Positions 44,130 to 55,449 of a stretch of DNA of 64,000 bases are shown here, one piece after another. The notes below the pieces were generated by a model that searched no databases, was not told the origin of the DNA, and saw only the letters and a list, made by a program, of their open reading frames with translations. Location: contig CAJNDS010002715.1 in assembly GCA_905221605.1 (NCBI GenBank), forward strand, positions 120,001-184,000, written 5' to 3'. The translations under genes and the position numbers were made by a program. The DNA is from Symbiodinium natans (taxonomy: Eukaryota; Sar; Dinophyceae; Suessiales; Symbiodiniaceae). Positions within the stretch are counted from its first letter, which is position 1; each line of letters begins with the position of its first letter.

Positions 44130-46170
44130 GGCTGTGAAATGTTCCTACAAGCTAGCAGCATCAACCAACTCACACAAGAGTCAAAACTGGTGATTTCCGT
44201 TCGTTTCTGACAGAAGGAAAAAGAAAAAATCATTCAAATCTGAGATGGCGCCGGGGGGCGGCCTGGGATCCACCTGTTTGGCCATCAGCAGCCACGATGA
44301 TGGAGTCCTTAAGCAATAACGTGCGTCTGCGTGTGCCTCTGCGTGTGCCTGCGCACCTGTGTGTTGCGTGTGCACGCGTGGTGGGACATACTGTACTTCT
44401 TCGGATCAACGCGACGCTCCATGGACACCTCCCTTCATCTCCCTTCCACAAATCAACTTGCTGCGTGCCCAGCATCCCGATTATCATCGACACTCAGAAC
44501 CCGAGAGCGGCGGTAGCCTGATCGGTGAGTTCTTGCGTGGGAGCGATGGCCATGTCAAATGTGCATAACGTCATCCACAGCTCCCAAATGTGGTGAGAAT
44601 TATATTCGTCCGGCCAGGGGGCTGGCCCAAGAGCTTTCTCAATCAGCAGAGGTTCCGGGCTCATGTGTCTAAGCTGATCTATATTTGGGGGTCCGGTGAG
44701 AATTCTACGTGGGTAACAATTCAAAATTCGGCTGGCCAGGAATCTGCACCCAGGCCCCCAGAACACCACCCCTTTTTACCACCCTCAAACTGCCCGGACA
44801 CAAAATGGATTACAGTTTAACTTTGTGGAGGGAGAGAGGGGGGGGGGGCGGGTTATCAAAGGCACCCTGACACTATTGTACCTGCCTCTGCTGAAGACGA
44901 CCTGGCTCTGGGTGCACTGGGTTGGGTTTGGACGTCCGAAGACTCCGTGCTTGCTGCCCAGCTGCCCTCACTGGCATCTTTATGCCACACCCAATCCTTG
45001 GGTGTCTCTAGCTTTCAGAGCATCGCGGGGAGGTGGGGGCGCGGGGGGGTTTGAAGTGCGCTGATAGACCAGAAGCGCCAGCAGGGAAGCGATTATGTGG
45101 TCGTGCTCTCTCCAATGGGGGCGCCAGGCCAAACGTGAGAGCAGACGGCAGTCATGCTCACAGCTTTACAATTGTAAACTCTGACTCTCGGCCATCCCTG
45201 CCTTGCACGCCGAGGAGGCAGCGCAGCATGACAACATGCGTACACGCACACAATACAGCACGCACTGCACGTGTGCGTGAGGCACTACATCAACAGGACC
45301 AGTATGGCCCCGCGAACCGTGTCACATGGTTCACCTATTGAACAGGCTTCCCTATAGCTATTGAGAAGAGCGGCATTGATGTCATAATGCCAGGCTAGCG
45401 GAGAAAGCGGGCTTCCTGCAGGGCGACAAGAACCATGTTTTTCGCTGCAAGGGCTCTCCAAGTCCTCGATCTGCAGGGGCCAACCCCTCGCCTTAACGTT
45501 TTGACAGGTTCTTAAGGTTCTGAGTGTGCTTTCCCGTATCGCAGTGGTGGCACATACTTCTACAGGAACACGGAATCGAGACGACCCGCTCGACTCCTTT
45601 ATATACTGACATGAGACCTTACAGTATTACCGGGAAACCGGACGGGAGCCAAGCCGGAAATCCAAACCCTGACAGAGACTTGAAGTTTCCAGGTACCCTG
45701 ATGCAAACAACTGCCGCATTCGTGTCGCTCAGCCCCCTGATTTCCGAGCCCCACCTCCGATGCTCTGTCGACTCTCCATGCTCCCACTTTCGCTGAAGGC
45801 AGGCCCTCGCAACGTCCGCTTGAACCAAGGCGGCTTCGGGAATCCAGACAAAGTAAGGTAAGCCGGTTAACCCCATCCCCAAAGCTCTACCCTAGTTAGT
45901 CCGTTTACATGCGAGGCCGGACCCCCCTCCCCCAAACACCAGCCCAGCATGAAACTTTTCGACAAATAGAGGCGGTAATGAATCCGAAAAATCTGTCCAC
46001 TCTCCCAAGCTCAAGCCTGAATTCGAACACCGAGGTGCAGCTACGCCCTACACAAAGAGAAGAAGAATCAATGAGGGTGCAGGCGTGTAAGACACTGAGT
46101 TGCCTCCATCTTCTGCTTCCAGCGCTTGATCACATATCGGCCCACCAGGCCTGCGCCACCGACCTGGCTT
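44130..46170. other. upstream side of the myosin gene
   Basis: It should contain the myosin start codon and promoter. Minus-strand frames at 44.23-44.49 and 44.49-44.77 kb contain exon-like pieces (ADGQTGG; WPDEYNSHHIWELWMTLCTF) but no clear first exon. A G-rich patch lies near 44838-44850. Confidence 0.35.
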
Positions 46171-46174
46171 TTCT

Positions 46175-46363
46175 GTGGAACTTGATGGGGGAAGGAGGGG
46201 AGGGAGATCGCGCGACTCAAGCGACGAGTTAAGAAGTAGTAAAATAGTATATAATGGAGCAGGTAAAGCTTTCATGGATGCACTGAAAAAGGCGGCGCTG
46301 CTTGACACTTCGAGACTACACAAAGCTTTCGCTGCACAGAAGATCGCAGACCTCCAGGCGTGA
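46175..46363 (+). CDS. possible terminal exon on the plus strand
   Basis: A frame open across 46.17-46.36 kb reads SRDSSDELRSSKIVYNGAGK, then AFMDALKKAALLDTSRLHKA and FAAQKIADLQA before TGA. The last 35 residues are a convincing amphipathic helix. The acceptor could be one of several AGs between 46190 and 46260. The minus strand is also open (169 codons) but has worse composition. Confidence 0.35.
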   Translation: MELDGGRRGGRSRDSSDELRSSKIVYNGAGKAFMDALKKAALLDTSRLHKAFAAQKIADLQA

Positions 46364-46369
46364 AGGTTC

Positions 46370-47136
46370 CGAAAAGGGAAGGCACAAGGAGCCCCAACTT
46401 CCCAAATATCTGCACGCTGCAAGGGTGAGGCTCGACTGGTGTCTGACGCCCGTCGGGTGTACGCTCTGGTTTTGTGGTGCTGGGCTAACAACAGACGCCA
46501 GCCCAAAGGCAAACCAGTCCAGTGCTGGAGTCGAAAAGCACTGTTGCCAAAATCCATCTAAGTCAAGCCACAGGCGTGAGCAAACACGGGTTTGTTCAGC
46601 TGGTTCGCTGCTGAAGAGAGCGCAGTTCATGTGTGAACCTCATCGCAATGACTGCAGCCCGTGTGCGAACAGCACTGCTACCTTCTGAGCCCGACTTAAT
46701 AAAATGCTACATCAAGATGTTTACACGGTGAACGTGCAAGCTACTCAACCGATCAGCTCGAAGTTGAATCCACCTAAGTATGCCCGCTTGCTCCGGCATT
46801 TTTGGCCTTGGGCGCTTCTTCTGGAAATATGAGGCAGGTCATGAACAGCCAGCATTGGATTCAATGCAAGTCAGATCAGAAATGCTCAAAATGCAACACC
46901 ACAAACCGCTGCTGGTCAGTCTCGTGTCATCATTCAGGTGCGTTCCTGTGATCTATTTCTACCATTTGTGACCATGCCCCAAGCTGACCACCGCATCTTC
47001 ACCAACACATGACAGGTCTGCCACAACGACTGCGGGCGCTCTCTCAGCCATAGCCGCACAACCTCACCGAGTCACTGGTCTGAGAACCATGTGTCACACG
47101 TGAAATGGCGCAGGTGCAAGCTTCAATGCTTCACAA
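46370..47136. other. no gene supported
   Basis: A minus-strand ATG frame at 46316-46630 (104 codons, LDLDGFWQQCFSTPALDWFA) could be an exon but has no supporting signals. The rest is non-coding up to the inverted repeat at 47137. Confidence 0.35.
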
Positions 47137-47144
47137 GTTAGGCG

Positions 47145-47177
47145 TAGGCACGCCTATCGTGAAGATGGATACAATCC
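47145..47177 (+). repeat. left terminal inverted repeat of the AT-rich element
   Basis: 33 bp, identical to the reverse complement of 49386-49418. It contains the near-palindrome TAGGCACGCCTA. Confidence 0.85.
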
Positions 47178-47422
47178 ACGCACCCCATGTTTCAACGTTT
47201 CAGCTTCGGGTTGATTTATCTCATTACGATCAAAGCTTATTAATATATACATCGCTTCAATTAGTATAATAAGCATCTTCGGATGTCCTTACCTTTCTGT
47301 TTTTTTGCTCTCTTCAAGCTTATCCATCTTCTCTACTATTTTAACTATGGTTCTTCCATCTCTTTAACTGTGTTTCCTTCAACTTTTTGATGGGCCTTTT
47401 CACTTCATTTGAGAAATCACTC

Positions 47423-47450
47423 ATATGTATATATATATATATATATACAT
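47423..47450. repeat. (TA)n microsatellite
   Basis: TATATATA tract immediately upstream of the ATG at 47424 of the coiled-coil relic. Confidence 0.85.
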
Positions 47451-48298
47451 GCTCAGATTAACAGATTTGACCCTTTTAACGCATTTTTCAGTGTCTCTTG
47501 TCTCTTCCTCCTCTCGCCCTAACTCACCCCTGCAATGCTCACACGTTGCTGCTAAATTCTGACTACTAACGTTTGAAAGCTGTTCATTGGATAATTCTCT
47601 TTACACCTCTTCCATTCAATGAGTTCTTCTTTGAACTCTTTTAACTCTCCGAGTACAACAAGCATTATATGTTCAACTGTCAAAACATTACATAACACAA
47701 CGATATGTCATGGAAATCTACACTGCTTAAGATTTAATGTCCGCGCCACACGAAGTAGCTGATACATTTTACTCTTCTTGTCAAATTAAGCCAATGGGTC
47801 AGATACTTCCCGTTCTCCGTCCATCGACTACAAAGGGGATTTGTTAGGGTTTTGTTCTCCTTCCTCCTGCTGGTCTGGGGGCACTGTACGCTGCACTCTG
47901 TCAGTACACAAGATATCTATTTTCAAATAGATTAATTATCATTAATTGAAACCCGTATATTTTTGTTTCAACTCTTCTACTTTCGTCAAACGTTCATCTC
48001 CTGACATACTTCTCTGAATCCCCATTTTAACCTTTTCGATTTTCACTTCCAACTCATCTATCTTTCTTCAATGGTCGGGCTTCTCGGTTGTAATGGTGTT
48101 CTTACAAAAAGCAACTGATGTTGCTTCTATTCTTTCCTCCATTCTTGTCTTTCTTGTATCATCACTTGTTTTTTCTTATCTTTTTTTCTACATCTTATCT
48201 TTATATAAGTTTTTCTACATCTACAAGCAAAGCAAGAAATACCACTACTATGTTCACATGAGGACCGCCATTGTTTTCTCTTGGTTGAGAAAAAAGAC

Positions 48299-48329
48299 AG
48301 ATATATGTATATATATATATACCTATTTA
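48299..48329. repeat. (TA)n microsatellite
   Basis: TATATGTATATATATATATA tract inside the AT-rich element. Confidence 0.85.
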
Positions 48330-48582
48330 TATGTACGTATTCATAATATTGCAACATTATTTATTTAACTACATAGGCTTATGGAAGGCAGTTTATAAAC
48401 TAACTTATCGCTTCTTGTTTCTTCCAAATTTTCAATGCGTTCAATTCAACCCTTTCAAGAAACTAAAAGTATCTGTTCTAGTTTTCTCAATAGGATTCTG
48501 TATTTGTTTCATGATTTCCGTAGCACCACATTTAGATGCTTAGAACCCATTGTGTAGTACAATGTGAATTTTTCGACAGCGC

Positions 48583-49056
48583 ACCCTACAAGAAGCCAGA
48601 AAGAAGGATAAAACCATGACAGTGGAACATAGCAACGAGTTGTTTAGTAAGAGTGTAGAGGAGAAACGCAAAGCAGCGGGACAGAACAGCTTTGTAGCAC
48701 CCAGTGCTTATTATGAGTTTCAAATAGATTCAGTTTTTTGCATGATGCCAATCAAAAAATTAGGGTAGGAATGATATGTATAGATGTATTTAGTAAATAT
48801 ATGAATGCCGTCATGCTGTGCTGATTTCCTCAAAGAAACCGCCTGACATAGGGGTTATGGACAAATGAACGGAGGCCGAAACCCGTCTATGCGTGTATAT
48901 AAATATATATATATATATATACGATAAAGGGAGTTTCAACAATGAGAGCGTCATTGACAAGTTCAAAGAGGAAGAATAGATTTGCTCAGGACAGGAGGGC
49001 ATCCGGCATGCGCAGAAAGAGCCATCCGAACACTGAAACATAGGCTGCATACTGCA
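48583..49056 (+). pseudogene. DDE (rve-type) integrase, frame-broken
   Basis: Integrases of this type insert element DNA through a D-D-E metal site. Three plus-strand frames together give the core in order. Frame 1 (48583-48777): MTVEHSNELFSKSVEEKRKA, then SFVAPSAYYEFQID, whose last Asp (48727-48729) is the first catalytic residue. A one-base shift within the T run near 48733-48738 leads to frame 2: RVGMICIDVFSKYMNAVML, the conserved strand with D-x-F-S-K. A further part reads PPDIGVMDK, a TGA, a (TA)n tract and then YDKGSFNNESVIDKFKEEE, where the Asp of YDKG fits the second catalytic residue. After a TAG and another shift, RTGGHPACAERAIRTLKHRL supplies the catalytic Glu (49015-49017). At least two stops, two shifts and a microsatellite expansion show that it is dead. 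The N-terminal zinc finger and C-terminal domain are not seen. Confidence 0.75.
48893..48921. repeat. (TA)n microsatellite inside the integrase relic
   Basis: The tract adds a run of Tyr/Ile codons just before the second catalytic Asp, where the family has a short strand. Confidence 0.85.
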
Positions 49057-49385
49057 TAACAGAGTTGAAAATGACGCTCCTGGAGAAGCCGAGTTTTTCT
49101 TGCTCCAAGAGAGAAAGGGCGAGTTTCCCAAGTTGGGGGACACGTTTCCATTCTCAGGGGAAACGGGGAGCGCGTTCCCATTTTTCGGGGAGACGGGGAA
49201 GGCGAAACGGGGCAAGGCGTAGCGCATGAAGACTGCGATTGCCATGGCAAAACGCTGAGAATTCAAGCCCTGAACCACCAAAAAACCCACAAATTTGCTG
49301 AGCACGCCTATCGGAAAGATGGATTTTCGAAACCCGTATTTGATTAGGCTGAGTAACAATTGGGTTTAACAGCAGGGGGGGACGG

Positions 49386-49418
49386 GGATTGTATCCATCT
49401 TCACGATAGGCGTGCCTA
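49386..49418 (-). repeat. right terminal inverted repeat of the AT-rich element
   Basis: 33 bp, the inverted copy of 47145-47177. A partial copy in the opposite sense at 49302-49326 makes a 117-bp foldback at this end. Confidence 0.85.
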
Positions 49419-49439
49419 TGCCTGCCTAACCAGCTTCTT

Positions 49440-52400
49440 AAGCCTCTAAGCCGTGGAGAAAATGAACAAGAATTCTTTGCTGAGTTCGGGACAACAGATG
49501 CCGGGAAAGGGCGAGGAGCGCAGATGTCTCTGTTGCAATGTTTTGTGCGAATTTGTGTGGCAGTCTGCATGTTGGCTCGTGGCTCTGTAAGCGGTTCTTG
49601 CTGCTAGCACCTGCCCAGATGCCATGCTTCTGGCCCAAGCAGAAGCCACAGCCATGCTCACAGCGGCGTGCACAGCTTAAGCCAATCCCAGGGCCAACTG
49701 CATCTGATCAGCACATCGGGCTTTACGGGTTCTAGTTACAGGGGCTGTCTTCCACGCCGATCATTCTGATTCTGATCCCCCTGAACGCGACCTGCATGTT
49801 CAAAATGTGAATTTGTACGTGTATAATTAAAGATGATGCTCTGGCTACAAGTGAAGCTTGCATCCCTGAATGAATCAACTCTGGTGGCATGGAGGTCCAC
49901 GCCTGCGAGCGCGCCTTTTGAAACTCCGCGGACGGAACGATGGAATGGTCGGCCTAAGCCCTAAACAGTGTGAACCTGGAACTGAGGCTCCAAAGATCCA
50001 CGGCACTGCCCGGCCTGCGAAGGAAGGACCAGATGGGGTTGTGACTCAAGCCGGCAGCTCAAACTGCTTGGCTGACTAAAAGCAACTGGCCTTATATCTA
50101 CACTTTTCGGGGAGGCATTGCCACTCATTCTAGTGATAGTGATTCCAGTAATTCAACAGGTATCTCACTTGCAAGTAGTCGGTGCGGGCCTTGGCTCTTC
50201 AGCGAAGCGTCGTCTCGTGGCGCTTCATGTGTCCGCGGATTCGCGTGTCGATGCCTCTTCGGTAAGAGCTGCAGCTTATGGACAGCTTGCTCAAAACAAA
50301 GTATAATACCTACTGTAGCGATCTTCCGCAAGTATTGAGCTCCTAAACACTCCGGTCTCGGGTACGGCCAGCTCGGAACTCGGGAGTGGTTTGTAGGACA
50401 CATCCGGCATTCACTCTTGCAATCGGCTTCCCTTTTCCGCCCAGCCCCATCTGAAAGATCAAGCCTGGGGCTCGTGGGAAGTGCGCTAGGAGATCTTGCC
50501 CGGCTTGGAGCAAAGCCTCGACTTGGATCTTCGAACACTAGAAGTTGGGTCAGGGGAGAAAAAAAGGGACTGAACCTGGGGATTGGGGTCCACAAAAGCA
50601 GCCAGGGTGCTGTCTTCCAAGCCTGCGCGCCCTCTTCGGCGAAGCAAAGCCTGGGAGTTCACTGGCAAAGACGAGCCTCATGAGTGCTGTTCTCTACTGT
50701 AATTCATTAGAACCATTTATAATCTATACATCACCTTCCGCAGCTTCTCATGCCATGATTAGACGGGCTTCGCTGCTGAAGCCTCTGGGTACAGATGCCC
50801 AGTTGAAGTTCGCGTGGTTTAGTAGCATGAAGACATGGCGAAACTGGAGTCACAAACTGCAAACTTCGGGTCATGCTTAGGCTTTGCGCAAGCACGGGTG
50901 GTCAGCCACGCACGCCATAGACTGGGACGGGACAGGGCATCTTTCATCCTCTAAGTGGCGGGTGATTGCAATGTGTTGGCATGTTGGCCAAGAGGACCTG
51001 AAGCCATCTGTTGAACTTTCAATTTAATTCAGTATCAACTTGCGGCCGGCTCACCTTGCTGAGACACTGGGTGCATCATTCGCTCCTTCCACAACCAAGT
51101 CTGCAAGCTGATCTCATGTGACAGCTTAGCTGCCGAATGTAGTTTGCGAGTCGCTTTGTGCAACCTGAGGGTTTTCTGGGCTGCTCGAGACATTCAAGCT
51201 TCTCAAACCCTGCGGCCGTACACACCTCTCTTAAAGAAACCCTTAACCCAAGCCCGGATCCGCCCCGAAAAGTAGCTGGCGGGGATGCCACGACTGTAAG
51301 GGAGGCAGAACTCTGCGTGAACCCAGGTGCCAGCTCTGAGCAAGTCGTGTTTGTCCGGGGGGGTAGGCTGGTGCGTTTGCCTGACAGCTCTGCATGGTCT
51401 TGTTTGGAAGGCAGTGGCTCCGGTGTGTGGTGGCCCGAAAAACGTCCATGGCACAGGTCCCACGCCGCAAAACGCGACGTATTCGGAAAACCCGGAAGAC
51501 CCTGCGCCCCGCCTTTCTGGGGAGCGTCTTGTGGTGCCCGGGCACGGCACCAAACACCGCACTCAAGCTCGATCTGCAGCTGAAGAGTCGACCTTTTCAA
51601 CGCTCAAGCCGATGGACACTGTGCTTCATGATCTTGCGCTTCGGCATTTCGGGCCAACTCTGAAGGGGTGATTCTGTTTTTGTTTATAGTTCAGATACAT
51701 GCACATGGGGCATGGGGGATGAGGTCTTGTGCTCGGATGGTCAGCATTCATGATGGCATGACCCGTCACGATGCTCAGTTGATTTCAAGTGTGAACGTGC
51801 GCTGGACCCACTTCAATCGATCCTCATTGGCGCATGCTTGCTTAAATTTGGGGAAAGTACCAACACAAACATACCCCCAGGGTTTGAACTCCCGAACGGC
51901 AATGCGAAACGAGGAACGACAGCACAGTGTTCCCACTTCGGCCATGCCACCACGCCGAGTACCCGAGCATGATTCGCACAGGCGGCGTGCCCTCACACGC
52001 AGCTGCCCTTTCGAGGATCTCTTCGAGTTTCCTGGAGCTAAAGAGTCAGTGTTGGGAACTCGTGCTTGACAAAAACCTGTATGGTCAATAGTCTCGTTCT
52101 GTTCTGGGAACTGAGCTTACTGCGGCAGTACGTGCGAAGCTGCTTACTACACCGAAAAAAAGCATGTTACATGTCAGTTGTCCTTACTGTAGAAACAAAA
52201 CCACGGCCAAGGCATGCCAAGGCTTTGAATGGTTTCGGTATGGCCTCGGGGTCGCGTAGCGTTCAGATTAAAAGCTTGATGATAACCCTGGGGCAGGATT
52301 GAGGCAAAAAGGACAAACAGCAGATCACACTAGCGCCAAACTGGCGCTACAGTAACTTGTGGAGTGCTCAGCTGCGTGACAACATGTTGACTAAGCTACT

Positions 52401-53323
52401 GAGTACTCGCTCTGCTTCCTCCAAACCTGTCATACTCTCATATTCTTACACCTCCATGATCCTCCAGGCCAGGCAGCCCGCCGAACCAGACTCCTTGAGA
52501 AACTTGTTGGGCTTCGGAGATCTCGGGGAAGCTGTGGACCCATTCCTTGGCTCCCGCAAGCCTTTGAGAGTTGAAGCTTTTGGAGGTCTGTGTAGGACAC
52601 ACACACACATATATTTTCGTGGAAGACAAGTACGGTGCAACGTTTCTCCCCCACCCCTCACAGTCCTGTTTCAACTTCCCCCCACCCCCCCCGTGTTGAA
52701 CAACACTTTCGCATTGCTTGGCCGTCACATGTTGCGCCCTGGCATGGTGGCTGCAGCTGCTCCCAGTGCTCGAGCTTGACGAAGCTGCTGTTCCGAGAGG
52801 GGCTCCTACGTGGTCACTGTCTGCCTCTTCGCGGATCTGTCGGCACCCGTCTGAGGGTTCGAGCGAGTGGGCTCAAGTGATGATTGGCGCGAGACCTTCT
52901 CTGTTGATTTCTTTTTGTCCCGGTCCAAGCTCCCCAGCATCCGGCCACATGTGCGTATGCTGAAGGCGACTTTGGAGCTTGGTTATATTCATGGCGCAAG
53001 GAATCCATCTTTCATGTTCGATGTCTTGACGGCCCTCATGGCAGCCGGCTTCCGGCTCCGACTTGAGCTGTCTCTACAAGTCCCTCCGCTGCATGTCCTT
53101 CATAGTGGCGATCGCGAAGCTCGAGTCGGAAACCGGAAACGCGCGCGACTTTAAATGAGTTCGCAAACTCGGCAAAGGCCGAATGACAGATGACAAGCCA
53201 GCCCATCATGTGGCACGCTTGCATCTTTTGCAGTTCGACTATCTTCTACTGATTCACTGCCGTTCCCGACATCCCGCGCGCGCACACGCACACACAGACA
53301 CACGGGCACACAGACACACGCAG

Positions 53324-53355
<32 letters not shown>

Positions 53356-54370
53356 CTCTGCGCACAGCCCAGCGGCGAGGTTGGGTTGGAGCGAGCTTCC
53401 AACAATCACCTAGGTGCCCCGAGTTTGCGAACATTGATCAAAGGTGTAGACCTATCATGTTCATGAGAGAGCTACAGTTCAACATGTTCACAGAGGGCAT
53501 CGTCCAACCACAAGACCGCGGTGTCCCTGCTATGTCTCTTGAGCGCACGCATGTCAAAGCATGTCAAAGCAGTCTTCACATGCCGCCATTTCGTCATGCT
53601 ACCAGCTGCTCCCACGGAGAGCTGGCCCCACAACGACTTTCAAGAGATCGGTGCTCCCTGTGGATGCTGCCCCGTATTTAAACCCATGAGAGTTCACGAA
53701 AAATGAAGCATGCCACGCCCATCAGCTCACTCTACGTTCAACCCCAAGCATCACAGCCTTCCAAAACCTTCGGAACTTCCCATTCAGGGACGAGACACCG
53801 GGCCGCCCCGGAAGACTCGAAGCTCTGCCGATGCTGGCATGGCGCTAAGTCGCTCAGCCCAATTCTTGTCCTAGCAGGCGAGCACAAGGCACAAGTAAGC
53901 ACAAGTTAGCGATGTCTCTGCAGCTTCTTCTCAATGTCAAGTGCATTCCGGATTGCCATAACTCAGGCTTGCGATTGAAAGCATTCGAAGAGCTAGCTAG
54001 GGTGGGCGCAGCGGTAAGTACCCAAGTGCACTGTCAAGGTTTGTGTCTTTGAGGTGATTGCTCTATGGACGCAGGCAAGGTGAGAGGGCTTTACCAACCA
54101 CGCGAAATGTTAGATGGTTCGCGCAGGGCGGAAGGCCACGACGACTCCGCGCGAGGAAGATCGCCCTCCCCGCCCCACCCCCCACCACGCGGAGCTTGAT
54201 TCACTTGATGCTACACGGCCAAACTAGTGTTCCTGCTGCTGTTCTCGTTGGCAGGCTGCTGAAAAGAAAGGGCAAAGGCAGCATGGTCTCAGTATACTAC
54301 TTGTTACAGTACTTGCTGGTGGAATTCGAGACATGCTGCAGCCAATGGCAGCCAAACCTCCAGGTACAAA
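49440..54370. other. no firm gene
   Basis: GC-rich DNA at 51.08-51.67 kb is open in five of six frames (up to 174 codons), so no strand can be chosen. At 52331-52349 TAGCGCCA-AAC-TGGCGCTA forms a perfect 8-bp hairpin. A plus-strand frame near 52.87-53.15 kb (LELGYIHGARNPSFMFDVLT) may be an exon but has no supporting signals. Confidence 0.35.
53269..53352. repeat. (CA)n-rich microsatellite
   Basis: Irregular CGCACACA/GACACA units followed by about 17 uninterrupted CA units. Confidence 0.9.
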
Positions 54371-54482
54371 AACCACACCCAACAAAGTTGCCGTCCTGGG
54401 GATCTTGTGCGCGCTCGAGCAGCTGCCTCACAAAACGACGTTTTGCTCTACCACCTTTACCATTCCAGCGCGCCCATGCTGA
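54370..54482 (-). CDS. possible exon, basic protein
   Basis: After TTTCAG the frame reads AWARWNGKGGRAKRRFVRQL and LERAQDPQDGNFVGCGF. The basic amphipathic helix is exon-like. The donor is not assigned and no domain is known. Confidence 0.3.
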
Positions 54483-54966
54483 AACATCAGCATAAGTTAT
54501 CTCGCTGTGCTCGCTGGCTCCATAAGGCTCCATGGCTGGCCCCTTGCAAATAACGGCACCGAGCTGAGTAGAAATGTTCAACCTCCTCACACAGCATCCT
54601 GCACCTTCAGCTACAGGTTGACCTACAGTGGACCTGCAAAGGTATCAGTGTATCAGGCCACTTCCCCTCAAAGAAACACCACACCCAGAAGGAACGGCAT
54701 GCAGTCTAAGAGCTTGAAAGTGGTGTTGAGCCGCTTGTTGAGCACTAAGCCGCGCCTGGGCGCTGCCAGTCAGCTTTTCAGGTGTGTCTGGGTTGCGGAT
54801 CGAACCTAGTCTTGTCTTCTGTTTTTGCAGAACCCAAGATGTCGCCGGTCTAGGGACTTCTGCTTTGGGAGATGCCAGGAGGTTGCCCAGATGTGGACAG
54901 CTGACTGGACAATCAATACACAAGCAATCAGAAACTGCCGTGCTAAGATATGTTGGGAGCACCTCA

Positions 54967-55309
54967 CTACAAGTCCAAGGTAGCCCAGGGGCACCAATCC
55001 CGAGTCGGTGAGCGGATGATCTGAGTTGGTGTGTAGTATGACGACGGCCTGTCAGAAGCCGACGGCTGAACAACATCACGCAGCTTCGATTGCAACGTGA
55101 TTTGCGAATCAGCTGCTTGGGAATCTTCTAAGCTAGCACTACTCGTGGCAGCAGAGCCAAAGGCAGGCAGCTGAATCTGCTGCCGCGATGGCATCGTGCG
55201 TGCTATCGAAGGTGGTGCTACAACTGCCAGCGCATGAACGAAGGTACTATCTGAGTAGTAGGTAGCGGCAGCATTTGCAGCAGTAGCATTTGCAGCATTT
55301 GCAGCATTT

Positions 55310-55367
<58 letters not shown>

Positions 55368-55380
55368 ACGGCTGCAACGA
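54967..55380 (-). CDS. exon with poly-Ala tract, low-complexity protein
   Basis: The minus-strand frame reads through the CAG/CTG repeat as a run of about 18 Ala, then NAANAANATAANAAATYYSD, and a Ser/Ala/Gln-rich tail (SRQQIQLPAFGSAATSSASL, then DVVQPSASDRPSSYYTPTQI). The tail is non-repetitive and coding-like for over 80 codons, which supports this frame over poly-Leu. The sequence upstream to 55430 (CEGYDNHNMGNAV) may belong to it, in another phase. It looks like a disordered, Ala-rich regulatory protein; function unknown. Confidence 0.4.
55311..55366. repeat. (CAG)n trinucleotide repeat
   Basis: About 18 pure CAG units, preceded by four CAGCATTTG-type 9-mers (55269-55311), which look like the older, diverged part of the same expansion. 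Confidence 0.92.
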
Positions 55381-55449
55381 CAGCCTGGCACAACGGCATT
55401 GCCCATGTTGTGGTTATCATACCCTTCGCAGCCTGTCATCTTCTTTAGA

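Larger units (their letters stand above)
47290..48540 (-). pseudogene. decayed coiled-coil protein of the AT-rich element
   Basis: Several minus-strand pieces in different frames have coding character. From 48.54 to 48.40 kb: TEIMKQIQNPIEKTRTDTFS. From 48.16 to 47.95 kb: RMEERIEATSV, a TGA, then KIDELEVKIEKVKMGIQRSM and ERLTKVEELKQKYTG. From 47424 (ATG) to 47290: MSDFSNEVKRPIKKLKET, followed in other frames by KIVEKMDKLEESKKTER. The heptads and Lys/Glu richness indicate a coiled coil. Stops and shifts between the pieces show that the gene is dead. It could be a structural or accessory protein of the element; the function is unknown. The plus-strand hydrophobic frames here are shadows. Confidence 0.5.
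47137..49430. mobile_element. AT-rich element bounded by 33-bp inverted repeats, with dead integrase
   Basis: A perfect 33-bp sequence beginning TAGGCACGCCTATCGTGAAG occurs at 47145-47177 and, inverted, at 49386-49418; similarity extends outward through TTAGGC/GCCTAA. Between them 47.2-48.9 kb is visibly AT-rich against the GC-rich surroundings, a sign of foreign origin. It contains a broken DDE integrase on the plus strand near the right end and a decayed coiled-coil protein on the minus strand. A third, partial copy of the end sequence lies at 49302-49326. GCTTC occurs close outside both ends (47129-47133 and 49432-49436) and may be the trace of a target-site duplication. Integrase plus long inverted ends suggests a Polinton-like or related DNA element, reduced and inactive. 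No polymerase, protease or capsid gene is left. Confidence 0.65.

Noticed and set aside
43338-44210. 290-codon plus-strand ORF, the longest but one in the window
   Set aside because: It lies antisense to three myosin exons whose minus-strand reading matches the family. Its own peptide has no domain and an uneven composition.
48093-48543. Hydrophobic plus-strand ORFs that look like membrane proteins
   Set aside because: They are complements of Lys/Glu-rich coiled-coil pieces on the minus strand.
51076-51671. Overlapping ORFs of 107-174 codons on both strands
   Set aside because: A GC-rich stretch keeps most frames open; no frame has motifs or better codon pattern than the others.
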